The notes under the pieces were generated by a model. It had not been told where the DNA came from, made no database searches, and saw only the letters and a program-made list of their open reading frames with translations. The position numbers and the translations under genes were made by a program. A stretch of 64,000 nucleotides of DNA. Origin: Curtobacterium sp. MCLR17_036. GTDB lineage: Bacteria; Actinomycetota; Actinomycetes; Actinomycetales; Microbacteriaceae. Numbering within the stretch: the first letter of the stretch is position 1; each line of letters starts with the position of its first letter. This document shows positions 42,472 through 51,193 of this stretch, piece after piece. Location of the stretch: positions 2,294,001 through 2,358,000 of the forward strand of contig NZ_CP126269.1 of the NCBI RefSeq assembly GCF_003234445.2. Direction: 5' to 3'.

Positions 42472-43072
42472 GTGAGCAGAAGATGTCGGGTCGGCAAGGC
42501 CCACTCGACATCTTCTGCTCACCAAGGGCGCGGCGATGGGCAGCGGGACGCGACCGAGAACGTTGCCGGCGCCCCCGCATCGAGTGAGCAGAAGATGTCG
42601 GGTCGGCAGGGCCCACTCGACATCTTCTGCTCACCAAGGGCGCGGCGATGGGCAGCGGGGCGGGACCGGGGGCAGCGGGACGGGCAGTCAGGGATCGGGC
42701 GCGACCGGGGGCGTCGGCGACGGCGCCCTGCATCGAGCGAGCAGAAGATGTCGGGTCGGCACGTCCCACTCGACATCTTGTGCTCACCAGGGGCGTGACG
42801 ATGGGCAGCGGGGCGCGACCGGGGGCAGCGGGGCACGCCGTCGGGCATCGGGCGCGACCGGGGGCAGCGGGACGGGCCCGAGAGCGTTGTCGGGCGCCCC
42901 GGCACCGAGTGAGCAGAAGATGTCGGGTCGGCAGGACGCACTCGACATCTTCTGCTCACCATCGGCGGGGCGGTGGGCAGCGGGGCGGGACCGAGAGCGT
43001 TGCCGGGCGCCCCGGCATCGAGTGAGCAGAAGATGTCGGGTCGGCAGGAACCACTCGACATCTTCTGCTCAT
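42472..43072. repeat. array of five ~51-bp palindromic units between corA and the ArsB-like gene
   Basis: Five copies at 42472-42522, 42584-42634, 42737-42787, 42909-42959 and 43022-43072. Each has 17-bp arms GTGAGCAGAAGATGTCG and CGACATCTTCTGCTCAC around a conserved 17-nt loop (GGTCGGCAAGGCCCACT-like). Copy 3 has paired changes in both arms, and copy 5 lacks the last pair. The separators are also related, with GATGGGCAGCGGGGCGGGAC-like segments. A short 12-bp repeat (CGGCGTCGATCT) precedes copy 1. The 760-bp gap has no credible gene. Confidence 0.92.
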
Positions 43073-43122
43073 TGCGCTCGCCGCGACGGGGTGCAGCGCG
43101 GCTCGCCGGGGCGCTCGCGGCG

Positions 43123-44280
43123 CTAGAGCGCGAGGGCGAGCACGCCGGCGACGACCGTGAGCGGTGCCGCGATGCAACCGAGGAGCATGTAGCGCCCCCA
43201 CGACAGGTGCACGCCCTCGCTCGACAGGCGCGCGTGCCAGAGCAGGGTCGCGAGCGACGCCCAGGGGGTCACGAGGCAGCCCGCGTTCACGCCGATGAGC
43301 AGGGCCGCGTAGCGCAGTGCGTCGTGGCCGGCGGCCGGCTCGAGCACCAGGTAGGCAGGCAGGTTGTCGATGGCGTTCGCGGCCACCGCGCCCGCACCGC
43401 CGAGCAGCAGGAGCGGCCCGGTTCCCGTCCCGGAGCCGAGCGCATCGACGACCGGGTCGGTGACGCCCGTCGCGTGCAGGGTCTCGACCACGACGAACAG
43501 GCCGGCCGCGAACAGCAGCGTCGACCACGGCACCCGCGAGGGGCGGAGCTGCTCCGGCGCCCGGAACGCCGAGACGACGACGAGCACGACCGCTGCGGCG
43601 ATCGCGGCGATCCACACCGTGACGCCCACCGTCAGCGCCACGACGAGCGCGACGAGCACGGCCGAGGCGGCCCAGAACGACACCGGGTCCGACGGCTGCC
43701 GCACCGAGACGCGCATGTACCGCCCGAACAGTCCGCGACGGAACACGACGAGCAGGACCGCGCACGGCACGACGACGCCGGCGACGGCCGCCCACACCAT
43801 CAGGCCGGCGAAGGGCAGCGGTCCGCCGAGCCCCATCCGGTCGACCGCGAGCAGGTTCGTGAGGTTCGACACCGGCAGCAGCAGCGACGCGGTGTTCGCC
43901 AGCCACACGGTGGTCAGGGCGAACGGCATCGGCGGCAGGCCGACGCGTCGGGCGAGCGAGATGACGATCGGCGTCAGCAGGACGGCGGTGGTGTCGATGG
44001 ACAGGAAGACGGTGCAGAGCACGGCGAGCACGACGACCGCGCCCCACAGGCCGATCGTGCGTCCGCCGCCGACCCGAGCAGCGACGTCGGCGAGTCGGTC
44101 GAAGACCCCGGCGTCCGCCGCGAGCTCCGACACGATCGTCAGCCCGAGGACGAAGCCGAGGACGGGCAGCACCCGCTCGGCCAGGGCGCCGAGGTCGTCC
44201 AGGGGCAGCAGACCGAGCGCGACGCACACCGCGCCCACCAGGAGCAGGGCTCCACCGATGACGGCCTGACGCACGGGCAC
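43123..44280 (-). CDS. ArsB/SLC13-type anion permease
   Basis: A 385-aa membrane protein with about 10-11 segments of the ion-transporter superfamily that includes ArsB and SLC13/NhaD. Family-like segments are DTTAVLLTPIVISLARRVG and LANTASLLLPVSNLTNLLAV, and a pseudo-symmetrical copy, NAIDNLPAYLVLEPAAG with TPWASLATLLW, lies in the second half. It is somewhat shorter than typical ArsB (about 420-430 aa). No arsR, arsA or arsC is nearby, so arsenite export is not supported by context and the substrate is open. Confidence 0.82.
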   Translation of the reverse strand: MPVRQAVIGGALLLVGAVCVALGLLPLDDLGALAERVLPVLGFVLGLTIVSELAADAGVFDRLADVAARVGGGRTIGLWGAVVVLAVLCTVFLSIDTTAVLLTPIVISLARRVGLPPMPFALTTVWLANTASLLLPVSNLTNLLAVDRMGLGGPLPFAGLMVWAAVAGVVVPCAVLLVVFRRGLFGRYMRVSVRQPSDPVSFWAASAVLVALVVALTVGVTVWIAAIAAAVVLVVVSAFRAPEQLRPSRVPWSTLLFAAGLFVVVETLHATGVTDPVVDALGSGTGTGPLLLLGGAGAVAANAIDNLPAYLVLEPAAGHDALRYAALLIGVNAGCLVTPWASLATLLWHARLSSEGVHLSWGRYMLLGCIAAPLTVVAGVLALAL

Positions 44281-44367
44281 TCCTTCGCGAGCACACCGGC
44301 CCGGGCGACCAGCGGCGCTCCAATGTACTGACCGGTAGCGTTGTCAGGACGACGACAGGAGGCCTCT

Positions 44368-44559
44368 GTGCGCAAGTTCATGTTCAACGGTGCCGTGTGG
44401 AGTTCGCTCATCAGCGGCTACAGCGTGCTGCAGACCACCCGACAGGGACCGCGCGACTGGCGCCTGGCCCTGACCTGGGTGGCCTGGCTCGCGACCACCA
44501 TCGTGGCGATCGGCACGGTCGTCGAGGACGACCGCGCTGTCAAGGCGCGGCAGCCGTAG
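44368..44559 (+). CDS. small conserved-looking membrane protein
   Basis: A 63-aa protein that starts at a GTG with an excellent ACAGGAGG ribosome site; a -10 TAGCGT lies at 44336-44341. The sequence VRKFMFNGAVWSSLISGYSV and then WRLALTWVAWLATTIVAIGT gives one or two membrane segments. It is followed at once by a long terminator hairpin, which supports it as a real transcription unit. Function is unknown. Confidence 0.7.
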   Translation: MRKFMFNGAVWSSLISGYSVLQTTRQGPRDWRLALTWVAWLATTIVAIGTVVEDDRAVKARQP

Positions 44560-44578
44560 GTCGCCAGCGCGACCACAG

Positions 44579-44626
44579 GACGGACGGGAGGCCCGTGGCG
44601 GATCCGCCACGGGCCTCCCGTCCGTC
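44579..44626. terminator. 22-bp-arm GGAGGC-core hairpin at a convergent junction
   Basis: A perfect 48-bp palindrome. The arm starts GACGGACGGGAGGCCCGTGG and the central GATC forms the loop. It sits between convergent genes ending at 44559 and 44665, so it can terminate both. Its arms are identical base for base to those at 28463-28510. Confidence 0.88.
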
Positions 44627-44664
44627 GTCGGTCCCGTCCACGGCACCTGGTCGCGCAGTGGGGG

Positions 44665-45828
44665 TCAGCGCTCCGAACGCGGGATGTCCGACGTCTGGAG
44701 CGGCCCGGTGAAGAGCGCCGCGCGGTCCTCCTGCCCGGGCGCGAACAGCGCCGAGTCGGCGGCGGACGACGTGCCACGGCGGCGCGGCGCGGTCTCGTCG
44801 ACCATGAGCACGCGCTGCACCGGCAGGGCGTCCGGGTGGGTGCGCTGGATCCACTCGACGAGCTCCTCGCGGATGTAGCACCGCAGGTCGAACAGCGACG
44901 GGGCGTCGTGCGACGTCGCGAGCACCCGGATGCGCACCCAGCCCTGCACCGCCTCGGTGACCTGGAGCACCTTGACCCGACGGTCCCACAGCTCGGTGCG
45001 GTCGAGGATCCGGTCGAGTTCGTCCCGTATCTCCCCCGGCCGGACCCGCCAGTCGAGGTCGAACTCGACTGCACCGAGCAGTTCGCTGTTCGTGCGCGTC
45101 CAGTTCTCGAACGGCGTGCTCGTGAAGTACGTCGACGGCAGCACGAAACGCCGGTCGTCCCACAGGTGCACGACGACGTAGGTCAGCGTGATCTCCTCGA
45201 TGCGCCCCCACTGCTGCTCGACCACGACGACGTCGTCGACGCGGATCGAGCCGGAGAACGCGAGCTGCATGCCCGCGAAGACGTTGCCGAGGGTCGACTG
45301 CGCCGCCAGGCCCGCGACGACCGAGATGAGCCCGGCGCTCGCGAGCACGCTCGCCCCCGCTGCCTCGACCCCGTCGAAGGTGAGCAGGATCGCGCCGACG
45401 GCGATGATGACGAGGACGGCGACGGTGAGCCGTCGGATGATGAGGACCTGCGTGCGGATGCGTCGGGCCTGGCGGTTGTCCGGCACGTCGATGCGGAAGC
45501 GGTGCAGGCCGAGGTCCTCGAGGAAGATCGCGACCTGGCAGGCGAGCCAGCAGCCGACCGCGATCGTCACGATGAGGAAGCCGTGCACGACCTCGTCCCG
45601 CCACGGGTAGGCGTCCGGGTCGCGCGGGACGCTCGCGGTGAACGCGACCCAGAGCAGGACCACGAGCAGGACCGTGCGGAACGGGTGCTTCGTCCGCCGC
45701 GAGAGCACGCCGGCCCACCGTTCCCGGCGCGCGATCGTCCGGAGCACCAGGTGCAGGACGAGGGCGACGACGGCGGTGACGAGGAGGGCGAACCCGGTCG
45801 CGACGAGGAGTCGGAGGAGGATGTCCAT
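44665..45828 (-). CDS. mechanosensitive channel, MscS family
   Basis: A 387-aa protein. N-terminal membrane segments begin [20 protein letters not shown]. The pore-lining helix is recognisable as [20 protein letters not shown] followed by [20 protein letters not shown], and the beta domain after it contains [20 protein letters not shown]. Such channels release solutes on hypo-osmotic shock. The C-terminal 45 residues are polar and variable. The ATG at 45828 has a GGAGGG ribosome site. Confidence 0.9.
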   Translation of the reverse strand: MDILLRLLVATGFALLVTAVVALVLHLVLRTIARRERWAGVLSRRTKHPFRTVLLVVLLWVAFTASVPRDPDAYPWRDEVVHGFLIVTIAVGCWLACQVAIFLEDLGLHRFRIDVPDNRQARRIRTQVLIIRRLTVAVLVIIAVGAILLTFDGVEAAGASVLASAGLISVVAGLAAQSTLGNVFAGMQLAFSGSIRVDDVVVVEQQWGRIEEITLTYVVVHLWDDRRFVLPSTYFTSTPFENWTRTNSELLGAVEFDLDWRVRPGEIRDELDRILDRTELWDRRVKVLQVTEAVQGWVRIRVLATSHDAPSLFDLRCYIREELVEWIQRTHPDALPVQRVLMVDETAPRRRGTSSAADSALFAPGQEDRAALFTGPLQTSDIPRSER

Positions 45829-45947
45829 CCCTCCATGCAAGCAACGGACGTCGTGCGACGCCCAGGCTCCGGTCGGGTCGATGCTGTGCGGACGTTCAAC
45901 TGGGTCGGGGTGCCGCACGGTGTCGGACCGCCTGTAGCGTGTCGCGA

Positions 45948-47483
45948 ATGACAGCGCAGAACGACACGGGATCCCCCGCGCCCGCGAACGACTTCTCGCA
46001 CGAGCAGGAGGGCTACCAGCACGGTCTGAAGCCCCGGCAACTGCAGATGATCGCAATCGGCGGCGCCATCGGGACCGGACTCTTCCTGGGCGCCGGTGGC
46101 CGCCTGCACACCGCGGGTCCCGCCCTGGCCGTCGTGTACCTGATCGCGGGCGTGTTCGCCTTCTTCATCCTCAGGGCGCTCGGCGAGCTCGTGCTGCACC
46201 GCCCGTCCTCCGGGTCGTTCATCTCGTACGCCCGTGAGTTCTACGGCGAGAAGTTCGCCTACGCGGCCGGCTGGATGTACTTCCTCAACTGGGCGATGAC
46301 GTCGATCGTCGACACGACCGCGGTCGCGCTCTACCTGCACTACTGGGCCGGACCGCGTGCGATCCCGCAGTGGGCGCTCGCCCTCGCTGCGCTGCTGATC
46401 GTGCTCGCCGCGAACCTGGTGGCCGTCAAGGTGTTCGGCGAGCTCGAGTTCTGGTTCGCGATCATCAAGGTCGCCGCGCTCGTGGCCTTCCTGGTGGTCG
46501 CGCTCATCTGGCTGTTCTTCGCCTTCCCGGTCGAGACGGGCGGCGAGACCGTCCGCACCGGCTTCAGCATCTGGTCGGACAACGGCGGCCTGTTCCCGAC
46601 CGGCTTGCTGCCCACCGTGCTCGTCGTGCAGGGCGTCGTGTTCGCGTACGCCGCGATCGAGCTCGTCGGCACGGCCTCGGGCGAGACGCAGGACACCGAG
46701 AAGGTCATCCCCCGCGCCATCAACTCCGTCGTGCTGCGCATCGCGGTCTTCTACGTCGGCTCGGTGGTGCTCCTGTCGCTCCTGCTGCCGTACACGTCCT
46801 ACAAGGAGGGCGTCAGCCCCTTCGTGACGTTCTTCTCGTCGATCGGCAACCGGCAGGTGGGCGAGGTCATCGGGTCCGTCATGAACTTCGTCGTGCTGAC
46901 GGCCGCGCTGTCGTCGCTGAACGCCGGGCTCTACTCGACCGGCCGTGCACTGCACTCGATGGGCATGAACGGCTCGGCGCCGAAGTGGACGACGAAGATG
47001 ACGAAGGGCGGCGTGCCGTTCGCCGGCATCCTGCTCACCTCGGCGTTCACGCTCATCGGGGTGATCCTCAACCTGTTCGTCCCCGCTCAGGCGTTCGAGA
47101 TCGCGCTGAACATCGCGAGCCTCGGCATCGTCACCGCCTGGGGCACGATCATCCTGTGCCAGATGAAGCTGCGCTCGTGGGCGAAGCAGGGCCTGGCGAA
47201 GGAGCCGTCCTTCAAGCTGCCCGGTGCCCCCGTGACGTCCTGGCTGACCCTGGCGTTCCTTGCGACCGTCATCGTGCTCATGGCGATCGACTACCCGCGA
47301 GGCACCTTCACGGTCGCATCGCTCGTCGTCGTCATCCCGCTGCTCATCCTCGGGTGGTACCTGCAGCGCGACCGCATCATGCAGATCGCCTCGCTGCGGT
47401 CCGGCGTGACCGGTCCGTACCCGGTCACCGGCCGCGACCCGGCCAAGCAGGTGCGTCGCCGCGAGGGAGGCGGCACCGAGTAG
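45948..47483 (+). CDS. amino acid permease, L-asparagine permease (AnsP) type
   Basis: A 511-aa APC-superfamily permease with about 12 membrane segments. The N-terminus [20 protein letters not shown], then [20 protein letters not shown] and [20 protein letters not shown] closely match AnsP of mycobacteria and Streptomyces as I remember them. Asparagine or a related polar amino acid is therefore the likely substrate. An earlier in-frame GTG at 45939 overlaps the -10 box TAGCGT (45935-45940). The ATG at 45948, 7 nt after that box, is the better start and implies a leaderless mRNA. Confidence 0.88.
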   Translation: MTAQNDTGSPAPANDFSHEQEGYQHGLKPRQLQMIAIGGAIGTGLFLGAGGRLHTAGPALAVVYLIAGVFAFFILRALGELVLHRPSSGSFISYAREFYGEKFAYAAGWMYFLNWAMTSIVDTTAVALYLHYWAGPRAIPQWALALAALLIVLAANLVAVKVFGELEFWFAIIKVAALVAFLVVALIWLFFAFPVETGGETVRTGFSIWSDNGGLFPTGLLPTVLVVQGVVFAYAAIELVGTASGETQDTEKVIPRAINSVVLRIAVFYVGSVVLLSLLLPYTSYKEGVSPFVTFFSSIGNRQVGEVIGSVMNFVVLTAALSSLNAGLYSTGRALHSMGMNGSAPKWTTKMTKGGVPFAGILLTSAFTLIGVILNLFVPAQAFEIALNIASLGIVTAWGTIILCQMKLRSWAKQGLAKEPSFKLPGAPVTSWLTLAFLATVIVLMAIDYPRGTFTVASLVVVIPLLILGWYLQRDRIMQIASLRSGVTGPYPVTGRDPAKQVRRREGGGTE

Positions 47484-47562
47484 CGCAGCACACCTGTCCC
47501 CGGAACGCGACCACGCGCTCCGGACGTGCCGGTGGTCCGGCACCCGTCGGTACGATCGGCGG

Positions 47563-47868
47563 GTGCCGGACTCTCCTGTCTCCCCCTCGCTCGACCTGCA
47601 GCTCGTCTGGCGGGGGACCTTCGGTCGCGTCCGGGTGTTCCCGGACCGCATCGACGCCGAGACCGACTTCGAGCGCGACGCCCGCACCCGCATCCCGATG
47701 GACGCGGTGCGGGGCTGGCGCATCGAGCCGTGCGACTTCGACGCCGTCTGCGTGGAGTTCGTGACCGAGCAGGAGACCTTCCGGGTGCTCCTCGACACCG
47801 CCGACGAGAAGGTCGCCGGTCTCGCGCTGCGTCGCGCTCTCGGCACGCCGCTGCCGCCGGCCTCCTGA
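47563..47868 (+). CDS. hypothetical protein, 101 aa
   Basis: A soluble protein rich in beta-strand-forming residues (LDLQLVWRGTFGRVRVFPDR, VCVEFVTEQETFRVLLDTAD). No family is recognised. The GTG at 47563 is preceded by a -10 TACGAT (47551-47556) ending 6 nt upstream, so a leaderless start is likely. A 24-bp repeat array begins right after its stop codon. Confidence 0.65.
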   Translation: MPDSPVSPSLDLQLVWRGTFGRVRVFPDRIDAETDFERDARTRIPMDAVRGWRIEPCDFDAVCVEFVTEQETFRVLLDTADEKVAGLALRRALGTPLPPAS

Positions 47869-47869
47869 C

Positions 47870-47965
47870 CGGCGCCCGACGCGGTCGGCGGCCCGGCGCC
47901 CGACGCGGTCGGCGGCCCGGCGTCCGACGCGGTCGGCGGGCCGGCATCCGACGCGGTCGGCGGCC
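47870..47965. repeat. four tandem 24-bp units at a convergent junction
   Basis: Four near-identical units of CGGCGCCCGACGCGGTCGGC plus GGCC at 47870, 47894, 47918 and 47942, with single-base changes. The array starts one base after the stop codon of the 101-aa gene and ends about 20 bp before the stop of the lipoprotein gene. Confidence 0.9.
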
Positions 47966-47983
47966 CGGCGACCGCGGCCGCCG

Positions 47984-48628
47984 TCAGTCGTCGGTGTCGA
48001 CCCGGTCGGTCACCACGTCGCCCGAGCCCGCGTCGACCCGCACGCTGTGCTTCGTGCCGGACGCGTCGACGACGTCGCCCTCCCACACGACCGCGCCGCG
48101 GTGGTCGTCGAGACCGATCTCGGTGACCGCGCCGTCGTGCAGGTCCGTCAGGGCGCGCACGGCCCGCTCGACGTCGAGGTCGGCGGCCGCCACGAACCGT
48201 TCGTGCTCGGCACGGTCGTCGGCGTCGGCGGTCTCCTGCTGGGGCGTGCCGACCACCGCGGTGCCGTCAGCGTCCGTGCGCACCTCGTGCTCGGTGCCGT
48301 CCTTCGTGACGACGAGGACCTCGTGGCCCGAGCCGTCCTGCTCCCACTCGACCGCGAGGACCGTGCCCGATCCGACGTCCTCACGCGCGGTCGCGGCGGC
48401 AGCGAGCAGTGCGTCGGTCGACCCGGCGGACGCGGCCGTCGTGCCGCCCGTCGCCGGACCGGTGGCCGGCCCCGAGGTCGCGCCGGCTCCGGCGACCCGG
48501 TCGGTGCGGTCGGCGTCGTCGTCGTCCGACGAGCAGCCGGCGAGGGCGAGGACCGCCGCCACGGGCAGGGCGGCGACCGCGGCGAGGCGGCGGGTGGTGG
48601 ACGTCTGGTGCTGGGTGCGGAAGATCAT
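47984..48628 (-). CDS. PepSY-like lipoprotein of the two-component locus
   Basis: A 214-aa predicted lipoprotein. The signal peptide ends VLALAGCSSDDD (lipobox Cys). After an Ala/Thr/Gly linker come two related beta-alpha-beta modules. One contains TVLAVEWEQDGSGHEVLVVT and the second ERAVRALTDLHDGAVTEIGL, then HRGAVVWEGDVVDASGTKHS, the pattern of PepSY domains. PepSY proteins often lie next to two-component kinases and may inhibit a sensor or protease. I prefer the ATG at 48628, because a -10 CATGCT (48636-48641) ends 7 nt upstream. An ATG at 48640 falls inside that box. Its promoter carries the same regulator box as the kinase operon. Confidence 0.8.
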   Translation of the reverse strand: MIFRTQHQTSTTRRLAAVAALPVAAVLALAGCSSDDDDADRTDRVAGAGATSGPATGPATGGTTAASAGSTDALLAAAATAREDVGSGTVLAVEWEQDGSGHEVLVVTKDGTEHEVRTDADGTAVVGTPQQETADADDRAEHERFVAAADLDVERAVRALTDLHDGAVTEIGLDDHRGAVVWEGDVVDASGTKHSVRVDAGSGDVVTDRVDTDD

Positions 48629-48651
48629 GGGCACGAGCATGTCGGCGCGGT

Positions 48652-48670
48652 GCTGAAGCAGGCCTGAAGC
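48652..48670 (-). promoter_or_regulatory. response-regulator box upstream of the PepSY-like gene
   Basis: Direct repeat GCTGAAGC-AGG-CCTGAAGC (plus-strand reading), period 11 bp, ending 10 bp upstream of the -10 box. It is nearly identical to the box at 50780-50798. The spacing fits two OmpR-type monomers bound head to tail. Confidence 0.72.
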
Positions 48671-48676
48671 CCCCTG

Positions 48677-48751
48677 TTCAGCTGCCGAGCGCTCAGTCGC
48701 CGAGTGCTCAGTCGCCGCGCGTTCAGCCGCCGAGTGCTCAGTCGGCGAGTG
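48677..48751. repeat. five tandem 15-bp units overlapping the kinase 3' end
   Basis: Units CTCAGTCGCCGAGTG and close variants start at 48677, 48692, 48707, 48722 and 48737. The last one contains the stop codon of the histidine kinase gene. Confidence 0.88.
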
Positions 48752-50087
48752 CGATGCGCACGACGAACCGTGCGCCGCCGAGGGGTGCGTCGGTCACCAT
48801 CGCGTCGCCGCCGTGGGCGAGGACGGCGTCGCGCACGATCGCCAGCCCGAGGCCGGCTCCCCCGACGTCGCGGCTCCGGGCGTCGTCGAGGCGGACGAAG
48901 CGCTCGAACACCCGCTCGCGCTCCTGCACGGGCACCCCGGGACCGTCGTCGTCCACCGCGAGCACGGCCTCGCCGCCGCCCGTGCCGAGCGTGACGGCGA
49001 CGCGCGAGGACGCGTGTCGGACGGCGTTGTCGACCAGGTTGCGGACGACCGCGGTGAGGACGCGCTCGTCACCGAGCACGCGAGCGGCCGAGATCCCGGA
49101 ACCGTCGACGCGGACCCCGGCCCTCGCGGTCGTCCGGGCGCGGGCCACGGCGTCGAACGCGAGGTCGTCGAGGTCCACCGGACGTCGCGTGCCGGTGCCG
49201 CCCTCGTCGAGGCGGGAGAGCTCGAGGAGGGCGGCGACGAGGTCCTGCAACCGCACCGCCTCGGACCGCACGACGGCGGAGAGGTCGCGGACGTCGGACC
49301 GGTCGGGGTGCGCGACCGCGACCTCCGCGTGCTGGCGGATCGACGTGATCGGCGACCGCAGCTCGTGCGAGGCGTCGGCGACGAAGCGTCGCTGCGACTC
49401 CGCCGACCGGTCGAGCCGGTCGAGCATGACGTTCATCGTGCTCGCCAGCCGGGCGATCTCGTCGCCCGTGTCCGGCACGTCGACGCGCGCCTCCGGTCGG
49501 GCGGCGCGGATCGCCTCGACCTCGCGCCGCATCCGCTCGACGGGGCGGAGTGACCGTCCGGTCACCGACCAGGTCACCGCCACGAGCAGGAGCACGAGCA
49601 CCGGCACCCCGACGGCCAACAGCACGGTCGCCGTCCGGATCGCCGCGTCGGTCTGCTCGAGCGGGACGCCGTACACCAGCGTCGCCGACCCGGAACCGGG
49701 CAGGTCGACGTCGTCCGCCACCACCAGCCACCGGTCGCCGTCGTCCGACCACGTCGACTCGTCGGCGGTCGGCAGCGGGGCAGGTTCGGTGTCCTCGCCG
49801 TGCGCCAGGACGGCACCGTCCTCCCCCACGACCTGGACGAGCACGTCCTCGGCGTCCCGCACCGCCCCGGCGCCCTCCGACTCCACCCGCGACGACACCT
49901 GTTCGAGCCCCGTCTCTGCTGCCGCACGAACACCGTCGAGCAGGACCAGCCGGAGCACGACGACGAACCCCACCGCACCGACGACCAGCGCGGCGAGCAC
50001 GACGAGTCCGGCGCCGAGCGTGGTGCGCGCCCGGACGGAGCGGAACCGACGTCGTCGGGGCACCGACCGGTCCCCGCGGTCAGCCAC
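48738..50087 (-). CDS. sensor histidine kinase (HAMP, HisKA, HATPase)
   Basis: A 449-aa membrane kinase. One membrane helix at about 22-45 (LGAGLVVLAALVVGAVGFVV), an extracytoplasmic domain of about 110 residues, a second helix (VLLAVGVPVLVLLLVAVTWS), then HAMP, and the H-box DASHELRSPITSIRQHAEVA with the phospho-accepting His. The ATP-binding domain has NLVDNAVRHASS, VDDDGPGVPVQERERVFERF and GGAGLGLAIVRDAV. I take the GTG at 50087, which overlaps the response-regulator stop by 8 bp. The stimulus is unknown. The PepSY-like lipoprotein downstream could modulate the sensor domain from outside. Confidence 0.9.
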   Translation of the reverse strand: MADRGDRSVPRRRRFRSVRARTTLGAGLVVLAALVVGAVGFVVVLRLVLLDGVRAAAETGLEQVSSRVESEGAGAVRDAEDVLVQVVGEDGAVLAHGEDTEPAPLPTADESTWSDDGDRWLVVADDVDLPGSGSATLVYGVPLEQTDAAIRTATVLLAVGVPVLVLLLVAVTWSVTGRSLRPVERMRREVEAIRAARPEARVDVPDTGDEIARLASTMNVMLDRLDRSAESQRRFVADASHELRSPITSIRQHAEVAVAHPDRSDVRDLSAVVRSEAVRLQDLVAALLELSRLDEGGTGTRRPVDLDDLAFDAVARARTTARAGVRVDGSGISAARVLGDERVLTAVVRNLVDNAVRHASSRVAVTLGTGGGEAVLAVDDDGPGVPVQERERVFERFVRLDDARSRDVGGAGLGLAIVRDAVLAHGGDAMVTDAPLGGARFVVRIALAD

Positions 50088-50757
50088 CGTCGGCCGCCAA
50101 CCGGTACCCGGCACCGCGCACGGTCTCCAGCGCGGCGCGCCCGAAGGGGCGGTCGATCTTGCGGCGCAGGTGCCCGACGTACACCTCGACGATGTTCGGG
50201 TCCCCGTCGAAGTCGACGTCCCACACGTTCTCGATGACGTCGCGCTTCGAGCACACCTGCCCGGCCCGTCGCGCCAGGTGTTCGAGCACCGCGAACTCGC
50301 GGCTCGTCAGGTCGACGGGCGTCCCCGCGCGGGTCACCGACCGCGCCGCCGGGTCGACGGCGAGGTCGCCGAGTTCCAGGACCGTCGGACGCTCGCGGGC
50401 GCCGCGGCGGACCAGCGCGCGGAGCCGGGCGACGAGCACGGGGTGGGAGAACGGCTTCGTGACGTAGTCGTCGGCGCCGGCGTCGAGTGCCTCGACCTGG
50501 TCCCACTCGCCGTCCTTCGCCGTGAGCATGAGCACGGGCGTCCAGTCCTGCTCGGCGCGGAGCTCGGCGCAGACCGCCCACCCGCTCAGCCCGGGCATCA
50601 TGAGGTCGAGGACGATCACGTCGTAGCGGAACTCCCGGGCGTGCCACAGGCCGTCGACGCCGTCGTGGGCGACGTCGACCGCCCATCCCTCGGCCTCGAG
50701 GCCGCGACGGACCCCGTCGGCGAGCCGGACCTCGTCGTCGACCACCAGCACGCGCAT
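50080..50757 (-). CDS. OmpR-family response regulator
   Basis: A 225-aa regulator. The receiver domain has the acidic pocket VLVVDDEVRL, the phospho-acceptor Asp in DVIVLDLMMPGLSG (about residue 51) and the conserved Lys in DDYVTKPFSHP. The winged-helix DNA-binding domain includes LTSREFAVLEHLARRAGQVC and VYVGHLRRKIDRPF. First gene of the operon; the kinase follows with an 8-bp overlap. A -10 CAGGAT (50765-50770) ends 7 nt before the ATG. The adjacent direct-repeat box points to autoregulation. Confidence 0.93.
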   Translation of the reverse strand: MRVLVVDDEVRLADGVRRGLEAEGWAVDVAHDGVDGLWHAREFRYDVIVLDLMMPGLSGWAVCAELRAEQDWTPVLMLTAKDGEWDQVEALDAGADDYVTKPFSHPVLVARLRALVRRGARERPTVLELGDLAVDPAARSVTRAGTPVDLTSREFAVLEHLARRAGQVCSKRDVIENVWDVDFDGDPNIVEVYVGHLRRKIDRPFGRAALETVRGAGYRLAADGG

Positions 50758-50779
50758 GGCGACGATCCTGCCGTGCGCC

Positions 50780-50798
50780 GCTGAAGCAGGGCTGAAGC
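50780..50798 (-). promoter_or_regulatory. response-regulator box upstream of the two-component operon
   Basis: Direct repeat GCTGAAGC-AGG-GCTGAAGC (period 11 bp), ending 9 bp upstream of the -10 box at 50765-50770. The matching box lies in front of the PepSY-like gene at 48652. Confidence 0.75.
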
Positions 50799-50809
50799 GT
50801 CCGGTCGGC

Positions 50810-51022
50810 TCAGACGAACAGCAGGATGCCCGCGAGGATCGACGCCACGGCGATCGCCAGCGCAACGAGCAGCAGGACGAGGTGCACCGTGTAGAAGGTC
50901 GTCGGCTTGCCCGCGGCGTCGCGGGCCCGGGTGTCGTTCGCCACGCGCTGGAAGAAGCGGGGCCACGTGATGACGTTGAAGACGGCACCGAGGAACAGGA
51001 CGACTGCGGCGAAGACGAGCAC
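50810..51022 (-). CDS. small membrane protein, SCO4848-like
   Basis: A 70-aa protein with two membrane helices (VFAAVVLFLGAVFNVITWPR and VHLVLLLVALAIAVASILAG) joined by a polar loop RVANDTRARDAAGKPTTFYT. The pattern resembles the small SCO4848 family of Actinobacteria, whose role is unknown. The GTG start at 51022 follows a TAGACT -10 box by 6 nt, so it is probably leaderless. Confidence 0.68.
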   Translation of the reverse strand: MLVFAAVVLFLGAVFNVITWPRFFQRVANDTRARDAAGKPTTFYTVHLVLLLVALAIAVASILAGILLFV

Positions 51023-51103
51023 CGTCCGAGTCTAGACAACGGGGTCGGTGGTGCTCGGCCGCCCCCAACGCGGCCGAGTCCCACCCCCGTCGGACTCAAG
51101 TGT

Positions 51104-51117
51104 GTAGCACTTGCTAC
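51104..51117. promoter_or_regulatory. palindrome and direct repeats between regulator gene and small membrane gene
   Basis: GTAGCA-CT-TGCTAC at 51104-51117 is followed by two copies of GTACACGTCSG, near 51123 and 51170. The 170-bp gap has no gene. The elements lie upstream of the SCO4848-like gene and immediately downstream of the HTH gene, so they could be operators for that regulator. This is inference. Confidence 0.4.
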
Positions 51118-51193
51118 AGACTGTACACGTCCGTGCCGCTGAGGTCGAGGCGCCGCGGCCTCGGAGCGTCGTACACGTCGGATCGACCCGGCG

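Noticed and set aside
42329..43061. Repetitive frames coding MSSG-CRPDIFCSLDAG-like peptides
   Set aside because: The repeated peptide only reflects the palindromic DNA array; both strands give equivalent frames and there is no start signal.
42472..43072. CRISPR-like array of five repeats
   Set aside because: The repeat-to-repeat distances are irregular (112, 153, 172, 113 bp), the intervening sequences resemble each other rather than being unique, and no cas gene is present.
43123..44280. Naming the permease arsB
   Set aside because: It is shorter than ArsB and has no ars neighbours; only membership of the wider ArsB/SLC13-type superfamily is supported.
45567..48086. Long minus-strand frame opposite the amino acid permease
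   Set aside because: Antisense shadow; the permease on the plus strand has strong family motifs.
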